Origin: Geodermatophilus telluris
GTDB lineage: Bacteria; Actinomycetota; Actinomycetes; Mycobacteriales; Geodermatophilaceae
DNA: 64,000 nt
Direction of reading: 5' to 3'
Assembly (NCBI RefSeq): GCF_900102745.1
Contig: NZ_FMZF01000008.1
Span: forward strand, 157,335 to 221,334
Under the pieces are notes generated by a model that saw only the letters and a list, made by a program, of their open reading frames with translations, ran no database searches and was not told the DNA's origin. This document shows positions 39,619 through 48,480 of the stretch, in pieces. How positions within the stretch are numbered: position 1 is the stretch's first letter; each line of letters opens with the position of its first letter. A program made the translations under genes and the position numbers.

Positions 39619-40480
39619 TCAGCCGCGCAGCCCCTCGACCACGGCGGCCAGGTCGACGGCGGCCGGGTCGTCCACCCGCTCGGCGGCGGCCTCCATCGTC
39701 GCCAGCACCGCGGCGGTCAGCCGGTCGGCGACGCCGGCGCCCCGCAGCGCCTCGCCGATGAGCCGGGCGTCCTTGGTGGCGCCCGGCAGGGCGAAGCTCG
39801 GCGGGTACTCGCCGGACAGCATCAGGCCGCCCTTGAGGTGCGCGTAGGGCGAGTCGACCGGCCCGCCCTCGATGGCGTCGAGGAAGCGCTGCGGGTCCAC
39901 GCCCAGGCCGCGGGCGAGCGCGATGGCCTGCGCCGCGCCGGTGGTCAGCATGAACAGCCACGAGTTGCAGGCGAGCTTGAGCCGGCTGCCGGCACCGGCC
40001 TCCCCCAGCCAGACGGTCTTCGCGCCGAGCGCGTCGAACACGGGGCCGAGCCGCTCCCGGGCCTCCTCCGGCCCGCTGGCGAGCAGGGTGAGCGCCCCCG
40101 TCGCGGCGGGCTCCTTCGTGCCGAGCACCGGGCAGTCGACGAGCACGAGGTCCAGCTCGCGGGCGGCGGCGACGGTGCGGTCGGCGCCCTCGACGCCGAC
40201 GGTCGAGGTCTGCAGCCACGTCGTCCCGGCGGCGGGCGCGGCCTGCCGGACCACGTCGAGCACCGCGTCCGCGTCGAGCAGCATGGTGAGCACGACGTCG
40301 GCGCCCCGGGCCGCCTCGGCCGGCGAGTCGAACGCCGCGGCGCCGGTGTCGGTCAGTGCCCGCGCCTTGGCGGGGTCGCGGTTCCACACCCGCACCGGCA
40401 GGCCGGCCCGCCGCAGCGAGGACACCATCCCGGCGCCCATCGTCCCCGTGCCGAGGCACCGCCACCGTCAGCTCCGTCAT
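39619..40480 (-). pseudogene. Beta-hydroxyacid dehydrogenase (3-HIBDH family), 5' frameshift
   Basis: NAD(P)-dependent dehydrogenase of the 3-hydroxyisobutyrate/6-phosphogluconate dehydrogenase family. The open frame from ATG 40440 (273 aa) begins GAGMVSSLRRAGLPVRVWNRD, in the middle of the Rossmann loop. Reading back to ATG 40480 in the other frame gives TELTVAV; deleting one base of the GG pair at 40455-40456 joins the two as TELTVAVLGTGTMGAGM, restoring the full GxGxxG dinucleotide motif. The rest is normal: catalytic Lys in AGAGSRLKLACNSWLF, C-terminal helical domain with KDARLIGEAL. Either a real inactivating insertion or a sequencing error; without repair the product would lack its NAD-binding loop. 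Confidence 0.85.
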
Positions 40481-40516
40481 GCCCCGATCCTGCGGGGCGC
40501 GGGGGTCCGGCGCAGG

Positions 40517-42094
40517 TCAGCCGTGCCAGGCGTGGCCGTGGCTGTGCACGCCGTCGGGGCCGTGCCGCTCCCCGGGTCCGTGCCGCTCGTCGCGCACCGG
40601 GCCGCCGTCGTCCGCGGCCGGCGCGGCGCCGTCCCCCTCCTCGGCGCGGTTGCGGCGCAGGTCGACGACCCCGAGCACCAGCGCGGCGGCGGCCCCCAGG
40701 ACCGACACGCACAGGCCGGCCGCGGCGGCCGCCGGGTAGTCCTCGCCGGTGGCCGAGAGCACCAGGTAGAACAGGCCGGGCAGCGCGGCGGTGCCGACGG
40801 CGGCGCCGAAGCGCTGCGCCGTCTGCAGGCCGCCACCGGCCGAGCCGGCCATCGCCACGGGCACGTCGCGCAGCGTCATGGTGATGTTGGGCGAGATGAC
40901 GAAGCCGCCGCCCAGGCCGCCGACCAGCAGCGCCGGCGCGATCGCCCAGCCGGCCGCCGAGGGCGGCACCAGCAGCAGCACCACCGCGGCCGCGGACAGC
41001 CCGACCATGACGCCGGCCAGGCCGAACACCGTCAGCCGACGCCCGTGGCGCTCGACCAGCCGGCCGGCGACGACGGCCGAGCCCGCCGAGCCCAGGGCGA
41101 ACGGCGTGACCGCCAGCCCCGACTGCAGTGGCGTGTAGCCCAGGCCGGTCTGGAAGAACAGCGCGAAGACCAGCCAGATGCCGCTGAAGCCGACGAAGTA
41201 GACCGTGCCGAGCGCGGCGCCGATGCCGTAGCCGCGGGTCTCGGTGACCAGCCGCGGGTCGAACACCGGCTGGCCGTCGCGGGCCACCACCCGGCGCTCC
41301 CACGCGGCGAACACCGCGAGCAGCAGCGCCCCGACGGCGAACAGCCACCACAGCCGGGACAGCCCGCCGGCCTCCGCCTGCACCAGCGGGAAGAGCACCG
41401 CCAGCGCTCCCGCACCGAGCAGCAGCACGCCGACGACGTCGATCCGGCCGCGGCCGCCGGACCCGCCGCGCGGCAGCAGCCGCAGCGCCAGCAGGAAGGC
41501 GACGACGCCGATCGGCACGTTGACGTAGAACAGCCACCGCCACCCGCCCGGTCCGTCGGCCAGGCCGAGGATGGCGCCGCCCGCGACCGGACCGACGGCG
41601 GTGGAGATGCCCACCGTGGCGCCGAACAGCCCGAACGCCCGGCCGCGCTCGGCGCCGCGGAACAACTGCTGGATGAACGCGGAGTTCTGCGGCGCCAGGC
41701 ACCCGGCGGCCAGCCCCTGCACCAGGCGGGCGGCCACCAGCCAGCCCACCGACGGCGCCGCCCCCGCCGCGGCGCTGGAGGCGACGAACGCGGCCAGCCC
41801 GGCGAGGAACAGCCGCCGCCGGCCGAAGGCGTCGCCCAGCCGGCCGGCGGGGACCAGCATGAGGCCGAAGGTCAGCGCGTACCCGGAGACCACCCACTGC
41901 ACGGTCGCCGGCGTGGCGCCGAGGTCGCGCTGCAGCGAGGGCAGCGCCACCGACACGATGCTCACGTCGAGCAGGCTCATGAAGCCGACGACGAGGGTGA
42001 CCGACAGCGCGCTCCACCGCTTCGGGTCCGGCCGGTACTCCTCCGGGTCGCCGGGCGGGGAGGTGAGGGCCTCGGGGGCGGAGCGCGGTGGCAC
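40517..42094 (-). CDS. DHA2-type (EmrB/QacA) MFS drug exporter
   Basis: 525-aa 14-helix major facilitator of the DHA2 family, exporting drugs or other toxic compounds by H+ antiport. The first helix motif LLDVSIVSVALPSLQRDL (motif D1), the loop motif GRLGDAFGRRRLFL (motif A) and the helix-5 motif GPVAGGAILGLADGPGGWRWLF (motif C; GPxxGG) are clear. The C-terminus is His-rich (ERHGPDGVHSHGHAWHG), unusual and possibly metal-binding. Start GTG 42094 follows a TAGGGC hexamer; the frame is open to 42223 but that part overlaps the divergent regulator gene. The divergent AraC-DinB gene may regulate it. Confidence 0.87.
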   Translation of the reverse strand: MPPRSAPEALTSPPGDPEEYRPDPKRWSALSVTLVVGFMSLLDVSIVSVALPSLQRDLGATPATVQWVVSGYALTFGLMLVPAGRLGDAFGRRRLFLAGLAAFVASSAAAGAAPSVGWLVAARLVQGLAAGCLAPQNSAFIQQLFRGAERGRAFGLFGATVGISTAVGPVAGGAILGLADGPGGWRWLFYVNVPIGVVAFLLALRLLPRGGSGGRGRIDVVGVLLLGAGALAVLFPLVQAEAGGLSRLWWLFAVGALLLAVFAAWERRVVARDGQPVFDPRLVTETRGYGIGAALGTVYFVGFSGIWLVFALFFQTGLGYTPLQSGLAVTPFALGSAGSAVVAGRLVERHGRRLTVFGLAGVMVGLSAAAVVLLLVPPSAAGWAIAPALLVGGLGGGFVISPNITMTLRDVPVAMAGSAGGGLQTAQRFGAAVGTAALPGLFYLVLSATGEDYPAAAAAGLCVSVLGAAAALVLGVVDLRRNRAEEGDGAAPAADDGGPVRDERHGPGERHGPDGVHSHGHAWHG

Positions 42095-42213
42095 GACGAG
42101 GTGCCCTACCCGGTCGTGCGCCACCGACACCCGGCCCCCGGCGCGCCCGGCCCGCTGCGACAGCGCAAGAACGGTCGGGCGCGGGGAGCCCTCGGGTCGC
42201 CAGACTCGACGGC

Positions 42214-43137
42214 GTGACGCCACCGGGCCGCGACCGCCTCCGCGAACTGCTCGACGCCGTCCTCGACGAGGACAACCGGAAGCTGTCGGACATGGCCGGC
42301 GACGCCTACGCCTCGCCGTTCCACTTCAGCCGGCAGGTGTCGGTCGGCGCCGGGGAGTCGCCGGTGGCGCTGCGCCGGCGGGTGGTGCTCGAGCGCGCCG
42401 CCTGGCAGCTGCGCCACGGCGCGAGCGTCACCGAGGCCGCCTTCGCCGCCGGCTACGAGTCGGTGGAGGGGTTCAGCCGCGCCTTCGCCCGGGCCTACGG
42501 CCGCACGCCCGGGTCCCCCGAGCCCGCGACCACCGGTCGCGACGCGCACTGGCTGCCCGCGCCGAACGGCCTGCACTTCCACCCGCCGTCGTCGCTGTGG
42601 GTCAGCGACGAGCCGGTGCGCGGCGGCGGCGACCAGGTGACCGCGCTGCTGGTGCACCACGGCGTCGAGGACGCCCGCGCCCTGCTGGAGCTGGCGAAGG
42701 GCCTGCCCGACGAGGAGTACCGCCGGGTCCGCTCCCCCGGGCTGGGCGTGCTGCCGTGGGACGGACCCGAGGAGACGCTGGCCGCCGTCCTGGACGCGCT
42801 GGTCCGGACGCTCGAGGTGTGGGTCGCCTCCGTCGAGGGCGCCGACCACCCGGCGCGCGGGGCCGACGACGCGGCCGCGCTGCTCGAGCGGCACGACGCG
42901 GTCGCCCCGCGCTGGCTGGCCGCCGTCCGCGACGTGGCCCGTCGCGGCGCGTGGAACGACCGGCTGGTCGACGCGCTGTGCGAGCCGCCGGAGAGCTTCG
43001 TGCTCGGCAGCGTCGTGGCGCACGTGCTCACCTTCTCCGCGCACCGCCGGCTGCTGGCCCGGCACTGGCTGCGCGCGGCCGGCGTCGCCGTCGACGCCGG
43101 CGACCCCATCGAGTGGCTCTCCCGGAGGGAACGATGA
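42214..43137 (+). CDS. AraC-type HTH fused to DinB-like domain
   Basis: 307-aa two-domain protein. The N-terminal 100 residues are an AraC double helix-turn-helix (LSDMAGDAYASPFHFSRQV; SVTEAAFAAGYESVEGFSRAF). Residues about 130-307 look like a DinB/YfiT four-helix domain (GGGDQVTALLVHHGVEDARA, HDAVAPRWLAAVRDVARRG, VVAHVLTFSAHRRLLARHWL) with several His residues that may bind metal. DinB-like enzymes are thiol S-transferases, so the domain may sense or react with a thiol conjugate. GTG 42214 follows CAGACT with a 7-nt gap. The stop overlaps the next gene by ATGA, so both are translated together. Confidence 0.84.
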   Translation: MTPPGRDRLRELLDAVLDEDNRKLSDMAGDAYASPFHFSRQVSVGAGESPVALRRRVVLERAAWQLRHGASVTEAAFAAGYESVEGFSRAFARAYGRTPGSPEPATTGRDAHWLPAPNGLHFHPPSSLWVSDEPVRGGGDQVTALLVHHGVEDARALLELAKGLPDEEYRRVRSPGLGVLPWDGPEETLAAVLDALVRTLEVWVASVEGADHPARGADDAAALLERHDAVAPRWLAAVRDVARRGAWNDRLVDALCEPPESFVLGSVVAHVLTFSAHRRLLARHWLRAAGVAVDAGDPIEWLSRRER

Positions 43138-43682
43138 CCCGCACCGTCTACTACACCGCCACCACGCTCGACGGCTTCATCGCCAGCGCCGAGCACTCGC
43201 TGGACTGGCTGCTCTCGCGGGAGGCCGACCACGAGGGGCCGATGGGCTACCAGGCGTTCGAGAAGGGCGTCGGGTCGCTGGTCATGGGCGCCTCCACCTA
43301 CGAGTGGGTGCGCGAGCACGGCGGGCCCGACGCGTGGAGCTACACCCAGCCCGCCTGGGTGCTCACCCACCGGCAGCTCACCGCCTACGACGGCGCCGAC
43401 ATCCGGTTCGCCGCCGCCGACACCGACGCGGAGCTGCGCGCGCTGCACGCCGAGCTGGTGGCCGCCGCCGGGGACCTCGACGTGTGGGTGGTCGGCGGCG
43501 GGCCGGTGGCCGCGCGGTTCGCCGCGGCCGGGCTGCTCGACGAGGTGGTCGTCTCCATCGCGCCGGTCACCCTGGGCGCGGGCATGCCGCTGCTCCCGGC
43601 GCACGTGGAGCTGGTCACCCGCGAGGTCGCGCAGAACGGCGAGTTCGCCTGCGTCCGCTACGACGTCGTCCGGCCGGGCTGA
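43134..43682 (+). CDS. Dihydrofolate reductase-like (RibD-C) protein
   Basis: 182-aa protein of the RibD-C/DHFR fold (YwjB/YyaP group). TRTVYYTATTLDGFIAS at the start, LVMGASTYEWVREHGG, YTQPAWVLTHR and DVWVVGGGPVAARFAAAGLLDEV are the standard motifs, including the NADPH-binding GGG. Probably an NADPH-dependent reductase of unknown substrate. GGAGGGA just upstream and the ATGA overlap with the AraC-DinB gene show coupling. A second family member is at 25379-25975. Converges on the YceI gene. Confidence 0.86.
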   Translation: MTRTVYYTATTLDGFIASAEHSLDWLLSREADHEGPMGYQAFEKGVGSLVMGASTYEWVREHGGPDAWSYTQPAWVLTHRQLTAYDGADIRFAAADTDAELRALHAELVAAAGDLDVWVVGGGPVAARFAAAGLLDEVVVSIAPVTLGAGMPLLPAHVELVTREVAQNGEFACVRYDVVRPG

Positions 43683-43713
43683 ACGCGGCCCCTCTGCAGG
43701 CCCCGCCGTTCAG
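43679..43713. terminator. Weak bidirectional hairpin between convergent genes
   Basis: CTGAACG (43679-43685) pairs with CGTTCAG (43707-43713), extended by three further pairs after a one-base bulge. Both convergent stop codons lie within or beside the arms. Confidence 0.4.
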
Positions 43714-44309
43714 GCGCTGCGGATCACCGAGACGTCGAACTCGACCTGGATGCGGTCGCTGACCAGCCACCCGCCCGTCTCCAGGGCCGTGTTCCAGGTC
43801 AGGCCCCACTCGCTGCGCTTGATCGCCAGCGCTCCCTCGAAGCCGACCCGGGTGTTGCCGAACGGGTCCTTCGCCGACCCGGTCATCGTGAACTCGACGG
43901 TGACGGGGCGGGTGACGTCGCGGATGGTGAGGTCGCCGGTCACCTCGTAGGTGTCGTCGTCGACCGGCTCGACGCCGGTGGAGGTGAACACCATCTCCGG
44001 GAACCGCTCGACGTCGAGGAAGTCCGGCGAGCGCAGGTGCGCGTCGCGGTCGGCCTGGCCGGTGTCGATGCTCGCCGTCCGGATGCGGATGGCGACGCTG
44101 CTGGCCTCCGGCTTCGCGGTGTCGAGGTGGGCCTCGCCGGAGAAGTCGGTGAAGGCGCCGCGCACCGTCGTCACCATGGCGTGCCGTGCCCGGATGCCGA
44201 TGCGGGTGTGCGCGACGTCGATGGTGTAGTCGCCGGTGACGTCGACGAGCGCGGTGGTCGCCGCGTCGAAGTCGGTGGGACCGCTGTCAGGTGCGCGGTG
44301 CTTGGCCAC
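43710..44309 (-). CDS. YceI-family lipid-binding protein
   Basis: 199-aa YceI-like protein, an eight-stranded lipocalin-like barrel that binds polyisoprenoid or other lipid chains. DYTIDVAHTRIGIRARHAMV, FTDFSGEAHLD, IRTASIDTGQADRDAHLRSP, FPEMVFTSTGVE, LTIRDVTRPVTVEF and ALAIKRSEWGL are all standard family motifs. No signal peptide is visible, so this member is probably cytoplasmic. GGGGGGAAGGA 4 nt before GTG 44309 decides that start over the in-frame ATGs upstream. Confidence 0.9.
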   Translation of the reverse strand: MAKHRAPDSGPTDFDAATTALVDVTGDYTIDVAHTRIGIRARHAMVTTVRGAFTDFSGEAHLDTAKPEASSVAIRIRTASIDTGQADRDAHLRSPDFLDVERFPEMVFTSTGVEPVDDDTYEVTGDLTIRDVTRPVTVEFTMTGSAKDPFGNTRVGFEGALAIKRSEWGLTWNTALETGGWLVSDRIQVEFDVSVIRSA

Positions 44310-44410
44310 GTGTCCGTCCTTCCCCCCTCGCAGACCACCCATCCTCGCCGATCGCCCGGCCCGGCACACCGGCGGGCTCCACCGGGCTCACCCCGGTGCT
44401 CACCCCGTGC

Positions 44411-45235
44411 TCACCTCGGGCCCGGGCGGAACGGGTTGCGGCCGGGGCGGAACAGCGTCTCCTGGGTGAGGCTGGCGGCCAGCACGCCGTCCCGGGTGGT
44501 GATCGAGCCGGTGTACCAGCCGCGCCCGCCGGAGACGGTCGCCGGCACCAGGTCCACCAGCACCCAGTCGTCGAGCCGGGCGGCCCGGTGGAACCACAGC
44601 GCGTGGTCCAGCGTCGGGCCGGGCGCGGCCGGCCCGCCGGGCAGGTCCTCGGGCAGTGCGGACAGGCCGGTGCCGATGTCGGAGAGGTAGGTCAGCACGC
44701 AGGCGTGCAGCAGCGGGTCGCCGGGCAGCGGGACCGTGGCCCGGGACCAGAAGCGGGTCGGGTACGCGGCGTCCGGGTGGGGCTGCGACGGCCGGCGGCT
44801 CTCCATGGAGAACAGCCGGGGCAGGGTGAACGGGGGGCAGTCCCCGGGCGCCTCGGCCGGCGGCGCCGCGGCCACCTGGAGGTCGGGGCCGGGGGTCGGC
44901 GCCTGGAAGGACGCCGACATCGACAGCACCACCTCACCGCCCTGCACGGCCACCACCCGGCGGGCGGAGAAGGACCCGCCGTCGCGGTCCCGCTCGACGC
45001 GGAAGACGGTGGGCCGGGCGGCGTCGCCGGCGCGGAGGAAGTAGCCGTGCAGCGAGTGCGGCAGCCGGTCGGGCGCGACGGTGCGCCCCGCGGCCAGCAG
45101 CGCCTGCGCGGCGACCTGGCCGCCGTAGAGCGGGAAGGGGTCGGCGAAGACCAGCAGGCTGCGGTAGAGGTCCCGGTCGACCTCCTCGAGGGTGAGGACG
45201 TCGTGCAGCGTCGGGTCCCCGGCGTCGGCGCTCAC
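44411..45235 (-). CDS. tesB: Acyl-CoA thioesterase II (TesB family)
   Basis: 274-aa double-hotdog acyl-CoA thioesterase hydrolysing acyl-CoA to free acid and CoA. LFADPFPLYGGQVAAQALLAAGRTV-like region (here FADPFPLYGGQVAAQALLAA) and LHGYFLRAGDAARPTVFRVE are the N-terminal hotdog signature with the catalytic-region His and Gly. YLSDIGTGLSALP and LDHALWFHRAARLDDWVL carry the conserved Asp and Trp-Phe-His of the C-terminal hotdog. GTG 45235 has TACGTT about 8 nt upstream. It lies downstream of the thiolase gene on the same strand but is separated by a strong hairpin, so it is probably transcribed separately while belonging to the same acyl-CoA theme. Confidence 0.88.
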   Translation of the reverse strand: MSADAGDPTLHDVLTLEEVDRDLYRSLLVFADPFPLYGGQVAAQALLAAGRTVAPDRLPHSLHGYFLRAGDAARPTVFRVERDRDGGSFSARRVVAVQGGEVVLSMSASFQAPTPGPDLQVAAAPPAEAPGDCPPFTLPRLFSMESRRPSQPHPDAAYPTRFWSRATVPLPGDPLLHACVLTYLSDIGTGLSALPEDLPGGPAAPGPTLDHALWFHRAARLDDWVLVDLVPATVSGGRGWYTGSITTRDGVLAASLTQETLFRPGRNPFRPGPR

Positions 45236-45250
45236 GGCCGCCGAACGTAA

Positions 45251-45290
45251 CCGGGCCCGGGGCCGCCCCTGCAGGCGACCCCGGGCCCGG
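45251..45290 (-). terminator. Hairpin between thiolase and tesB
   Basis: CCGGGCCCGGGG (45251-45262) pairs perfectly with CCCCGGGCCCGG (45279-45290) around a 16-nt loop. It is downstream of the minus-strand thiolase gene and just upstream of the tesB start. Confidence 0.6.
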
Positions 45291-45352
45291 GTGCGTCGGT
45301 GCGGGCCCATGCGGGGGCCGCCCGGGCGGGCAGGGGTTCGGGTCCGGGTCTG

Positions 45353-46498
45353 CTACAGCAGCTCGAGGATGGTGGCGTTGGCCTGGCCGCCGCCCTCGCA
45401 CATCGTCTGCAGCCCGTAGCGGATGCCGTTGTCGCGCATGTGGTGCACCAACGTGGTCATGATCCGCGCGCCGGACCCGCCGAGCGGGTGGCCGAGCGCG
45501 ATCGCGCCGCCGTTGGGGTTGAGCGCCTTGGCGTCGCCGCCGATGTCGGCCAGCCAGGCCAGCGGCACGGGGGCGAAGGCCTCGTTGACCTCGAAGGCGC
45601 CGATCTCGTCGATCGACAGACCCGACCTCGCCAGCGCCTTCTGGGTGGCCGGGATGGGGGCGGTGAGCATGACCACCGGGTCGGCGCCGGCGAGCACGGC
45701 GGTGTGCACCCGCGCGATCGGGGTGAGCCCCAGCTCGGCCGCCTTCTCCGACGTCGTCATCAGCAGTGCGGCCGACCCGTCGGAGATCTGCGAGGAGTTG
45801 CCGGCGGTGATCACGCCGTCCTCGGGCCGGAACACCGTCTTGAGGGTGCCGAGCTTCTCCACCGTCGACTCGCGGATGCCCTCGTCCTGGCTGACCACCG
45901 TGCCGTCGGGCGTGGTCACCGGGGCGATCTGGGCGTCGAAGCGGCCCTCGGCGCGGGCGGCGGCGGCCTTCTCGTGGGAGGCCACGGAGAACTCGTCGCA
46001 CTGCTGGCGCGACAGCCCCCACCGCTCGGCGATCGTCTCCGCGCCCAGCCCCTGGTTGATCTGCGCGCCGTCGTAGCGCTTGCGGAACGCCTCGCCGAAC
46101 GGGTCGGCGCCGGCGCGGGCGGTGCCCATCGGCACCCGCGACATCGACTCCACGCCGCCGGCGACGACGACGTCGTACTGCCCGGCCACCAGCCCGGCGG
46201 CGGCGAAGTGCACCGACTGCTGCGAGGAGCCGCACTGCCGGTCCACCGTCACCCCGGTCACCGACTCCGGCCAGCCGGCCGCCAGCACCGCCGTCCGCGC
46301 GATGTCGAAGGTCTGCTCGCCGACCTGGGACACGCAGCCCCAGATCACGTCGTCCACCTCGGCCGGGTCGAGCCCCGCCCGCTGGACCAGCGAGGTCAGC
46401 ACGTGCGCCGACAGGTCCACCGGGTGCACACCCGACAGCCCGCCGTTGCGCTTGCCCACCGGCGTGCGCACCGCCTCGACGATCACCGCATCACGCAT
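45353..46498 (-). CDS. Acetyl-CoA acetyltransferase / 3-ketoacyl-CoA thiolase
   Basis: 381-aa thiolase that joins or cleaves acyl-CoA chains. The nucleophile Cys89 lies in TVDRQCGSSQQSV, the NEAFA motif is FEVNEAFAPVPLAWL, His337 is in ALGHPLGGSGAR and the second catalytic Cys367 is in MCEGGGQAN. The variant QCGSSQQS (rather than CGSGL) resembles thiolases of the steroid side-chain type (FadA5-like) as well as many actinobacterial FadA paralogues. GGGAGGGGAG precedes ATG 46498. It lies in one direction with crotonase, alpha-methylacyl-CoA racemase and dienelactone hydrolase genes, so branched-chain, sterol or aromatic acyl-CoA degradation is likely. Confidence 0.9.
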   Translation of the reverse strand: MRDAVIVEAVRTPVGKRNGGLSGVHPVDLSAHVLTSLVQRAGLDPAEVDDVIWGCVSQVGEQTFDIARTAVLAAGWPESVTGVTVDRQCGSSQQSVHFAAAGLVAGQYDVVVAGGVESMSRVPMGTARAGADPFGEAFRKRYDGAQINQGLGAETIAERWGLSRQQCDEFSVASHEKAAAARAEGRFDAQIAPVTTPDGTVVSQDEGIRESTVEKLGTLKTVFRPEDGVITAGNSSQISDGSAALLMTTSEKAAELGLTPIARVHTAVLAGADPVVMLTAPIPATQKALARSGLSIDEIGAFEVNEAFAPVPLAWLADIGGDAKALNPNGGAIALGHPLGGSGARIMTTLVHHMRDNGIRYGLQTMCEGGGQANATILELL

Positions 46499-46555
46499 CG
46501 TTGCTCCCCTCGACCAGCTGTGGTTCCCGGCACAGTAACCCCCTGCCCGGGTGTG

Positions 46556-47320
46556 TCAGCGCCCGCGCCAGACCGGTGCGCGCCGCTCGGCGAAGGCGGT
46601 GGCGCCCTCGCGGGCGTCCTCGGAGGAGAACACCGGCTCGATCAGCTCCTGCTGCCGCGCCCAGCCCTCCTCGGCCGTCCAGTCGGCGGTGTTCCGCGCG
46701 ATCTGCTTGGTCGCCGCCACCGCCAGCGGCCCGTTGGCCGCGACCACCCCGGCGAGCTCGACGGCGGCGTCGAGCGCCCCGCCGTCCTCGACGACCCGGT
46801 TGACCAAACCGACGGCGGCCGCCCGCTCGGCGTCGACCGGCTGCCCGGTCAGCAGCATCTCCATCGCCACCGCCTGCGGGACCCGTCGCGGCAGGAACAG
46901 CGCCGCGCCGGCCGCGGCCACCAGCGAGCGGGTCACCTCGGGCACGCCGAAGCGGGCCGAGCGGCCGGCGACGACGAGGTCGCAGGCGAGCACCAGCTCG
47001 AACCCGCCGGCCAGGGCCCACCCCTCGACCGCGGCGACCAGCGGCTTGCGCGGCGGGGTCTGGGTGATCCCGCACAGCCCGCGGCCCTCGATCGAGGGCC
47101 GCTCGCCGCGCAGGAACGCCTTGAGGTCCATGCCGGCGGAGAAGGTGCCGCCGGCGCCGGTGAGCACGCCGGCGCGCAGCTCGTCGGAGCCGTCGAGCTC
47201 GTCGACGGCGGCCGCGACGGCCCGCGCCACCGCGCCGTCGAGGGCGTTCTTGGCCTCGGGCCGGTTGATCGTGATGACCTGGACGGCGCCGCGGCGCTCC
47301 ACCAGTACGGGTTCGGTCAC
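46556..47320 (-). CDS. Enoyl-CoA hydratase/isomerase (crotonase family)
   Basis: 254-aa crotonase-fold enzyme. TINRPEAKNALDGAVA, FSAGMDLKAFLRGE (oxyanion hole) and the segment KPLVAAVEGWALAGGFELVLACDLVVAG are typical, the last containing the second oxyanion-hole Gly. The position of the first hydratase Glu is occupied by Phe/Glu in GGFELVLA, and the second general-base site reads FGVPEVTRSL, so hydratase activity is plausible. GTG 47320 start. Located between the thiolase and racemase genes with small gaps on the same strand; probably one operon for acyl-CoA oxidation. Confidence 0.88.
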   Translation of the reverse strand: MTEPVLVERRGAVQVITINRPEAKNALDGAVARAVAAAVDELDGSDELRAGVLTGAGGTFSAGMDLKAFLRGERPSIEGRGLCGITQTPPRKPLVAAVEGWALAGGFELVLACDLVVAGRSARFGVPEVTRSLVAAAGAALFLPRRVPQAVAMEMLLTGQPVDAERAAAVGLVNRVVEDGGALDAAVELAGVVAANGPLAVAATKQIARNTADWTAEEGWARQQELIEPVFSSEDAREGATAFAERRAPVWRGR

Positions 47321-47358
47321 GGGGCAGGCCCCTTCCTCCGCGGCGACCCGCGGCTCCG

Positions 47359-47380
47359 GCGCCCCCGTCAGCGGGGGCGC
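47359..47380 (-). terminator. Hairpin spanning the racemase stop codon
   Basis: GCGCCCCCG (47359-47367) pairs with CGGGGGCGC (47372-47380); the 4-nt loop holds part of the racemase stop codon. It may attenuate read-through into the crotonase gene. Confidence 0.45.
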
Positions 47381-48480
47381 GACCACTCCTCCAGCAGGTC
47401 CCGCGCGTCGGCCGGGCCGGCCGGGGCCGGCCCGGGCGGGCCGGCCGGCGTCCGGGAGAACCGCGGCGCGGGCGCGGCCTGCAGCACGCCGTCGACCTCG
47501 ACGAGCGTGCCGCGCGCGGCCAGGTGCGGGTGCCCGGCCGCCTCGGCCGGGTCGAGGACCGGGGTGACGCAGGCGTCGGTGCCGTCGAACACCCGCTCCC
47601 AGTGCTCCCGCGGCCGGCTGGCGAACGCCCCGGCGAACAGCGCCCGCAGCCGCGGCCAGCCGGCCGGGTCCATCTGCGGGGGCAGCTCCTCGGCCGGCAG
47701 CTCCAGCCCGGCGAGCAGCGCCGCGTAGAACTGCGGCTCCAGCGCGCCGACCGCGACGTGGCGTCCGTCGGCGCAGCGGTAGACGTCGTAGAAGGGCGCG
47801 CCGCCGTCGAGCAGGTTGGTGCCCGGCCGGTCCGACCACGCCCCCTGGCCGCGCAGCGACCACATCAGCTGCGACAGCAGCGCCACGCCGTCGACCATCG
47901 CGGCGTCGACCACCTGCCCGCGGCCCGACCGGGACCGCTCGTGCAGCGCGGCCAGCACGCCGACCAGCAGCAGCATCGAGCCGCCGCCGTAGTCGGCGAC
48001 CAGGTTCATCGGGAACCGCGGCGACTCCCCCTGCCGGGCCAGCGCGGCGAGCGTGCCGGTCAGCCCCAGGTAGTTGACGTCGTGGCCGACCCGGTCGGCC
48101 CACGGCCCGTCCTGCCCCCAGCCGGTCATCCGCGCGAAGACCAGCCCGGGGTTGCGGGCCAGGCACTCCTCGGGGCCCAGGCCCAGCCGCTCGGCGACGC
48201 CGGGCCGAAAGACGTCGAGCAGCACGTCGGCCCGGTCGACCAGGCCGAGCACGAGCTCGCGGCCCTCGGGCGTCTTGACGTCGGCGGCCACCGAGCGCCG
48301 GCCGCGCAGGACCGCGTCCCGGCCGCCGGCGCCCACGGCGAGCCCGCCGGAGGGCCGCTCGACCCGGACGACGTCGGCGCCGAGGTCGGCCAGCACCATC
48401 GCCGCGTGCGGCCCGGGGCCGATGCCACCGAGCTCGACCACCCGCAGCCCGGCCAGCGGCCCGGCCCCGCCCGCGCTCAC
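47368..48480 (-). CDS. Alpha-methylacyl-CoA racemase (CaiB/BaiF family)
   Basis: 370-aa family III CoA-transferase fold, racemase branch. [20 protein letters not shown] and [12 protein letters not shown] form the CoA-binding start. The catalytic set of M. tuberculosis MCR (His126, Asp156, Glu241) is matched at a constant +7 offset by His133 ([12 protein letters not shown]), Asp163 ([12 protein letters not shown]) and Glu248 (ALEPQFY), so racemisation of 2-methylacyl-CoA esters is expected, feeding branched-chain or sterol side-chain beta-oxidation. GTG 48480 overlaps the upstream dienelactone hydrolase stop by 4 nt. Confidence 0.92.
   Translation of the reverse strand: MSAGGAGPLAGLRVVELGGIGPGPHAAMVLADLGADVVRVERPSGGLAVGAGGRDAVLRGRRSVAADVKTPEGRELVLGLVDRADVLLDVFRPGVAERLGLGPEECLARNPGLVFARMTGWGQDGPWADRVGHDVNYLGLTGTLAALARQGESPRFPMNLVADYGGGSMLLLVGVLAALHERSRSGRGQVVDAAMVDGVALLSQLMWSLRGQGAWSDRPGTNLLDGGAPFYDVYRCADGRHVAVGALEPQFYAALLAGLELPAEELPPQMDPAGWPRLRALFAGAFASRPREHWERVFDGTDACVTPVLDPAEAAGHPHLAARGTLVEVDGVLQAAPAPRFSRTPAGPPGPAPAGPADARDLLEEWSRPR

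Noticed and set aside
47434..47454. Proline/Gly/Ala-rich tail of the racemase as a separate feature
   Set aside because: Low-complexity C-terminal extension typical of this genome; no repeat register at the DNA level.
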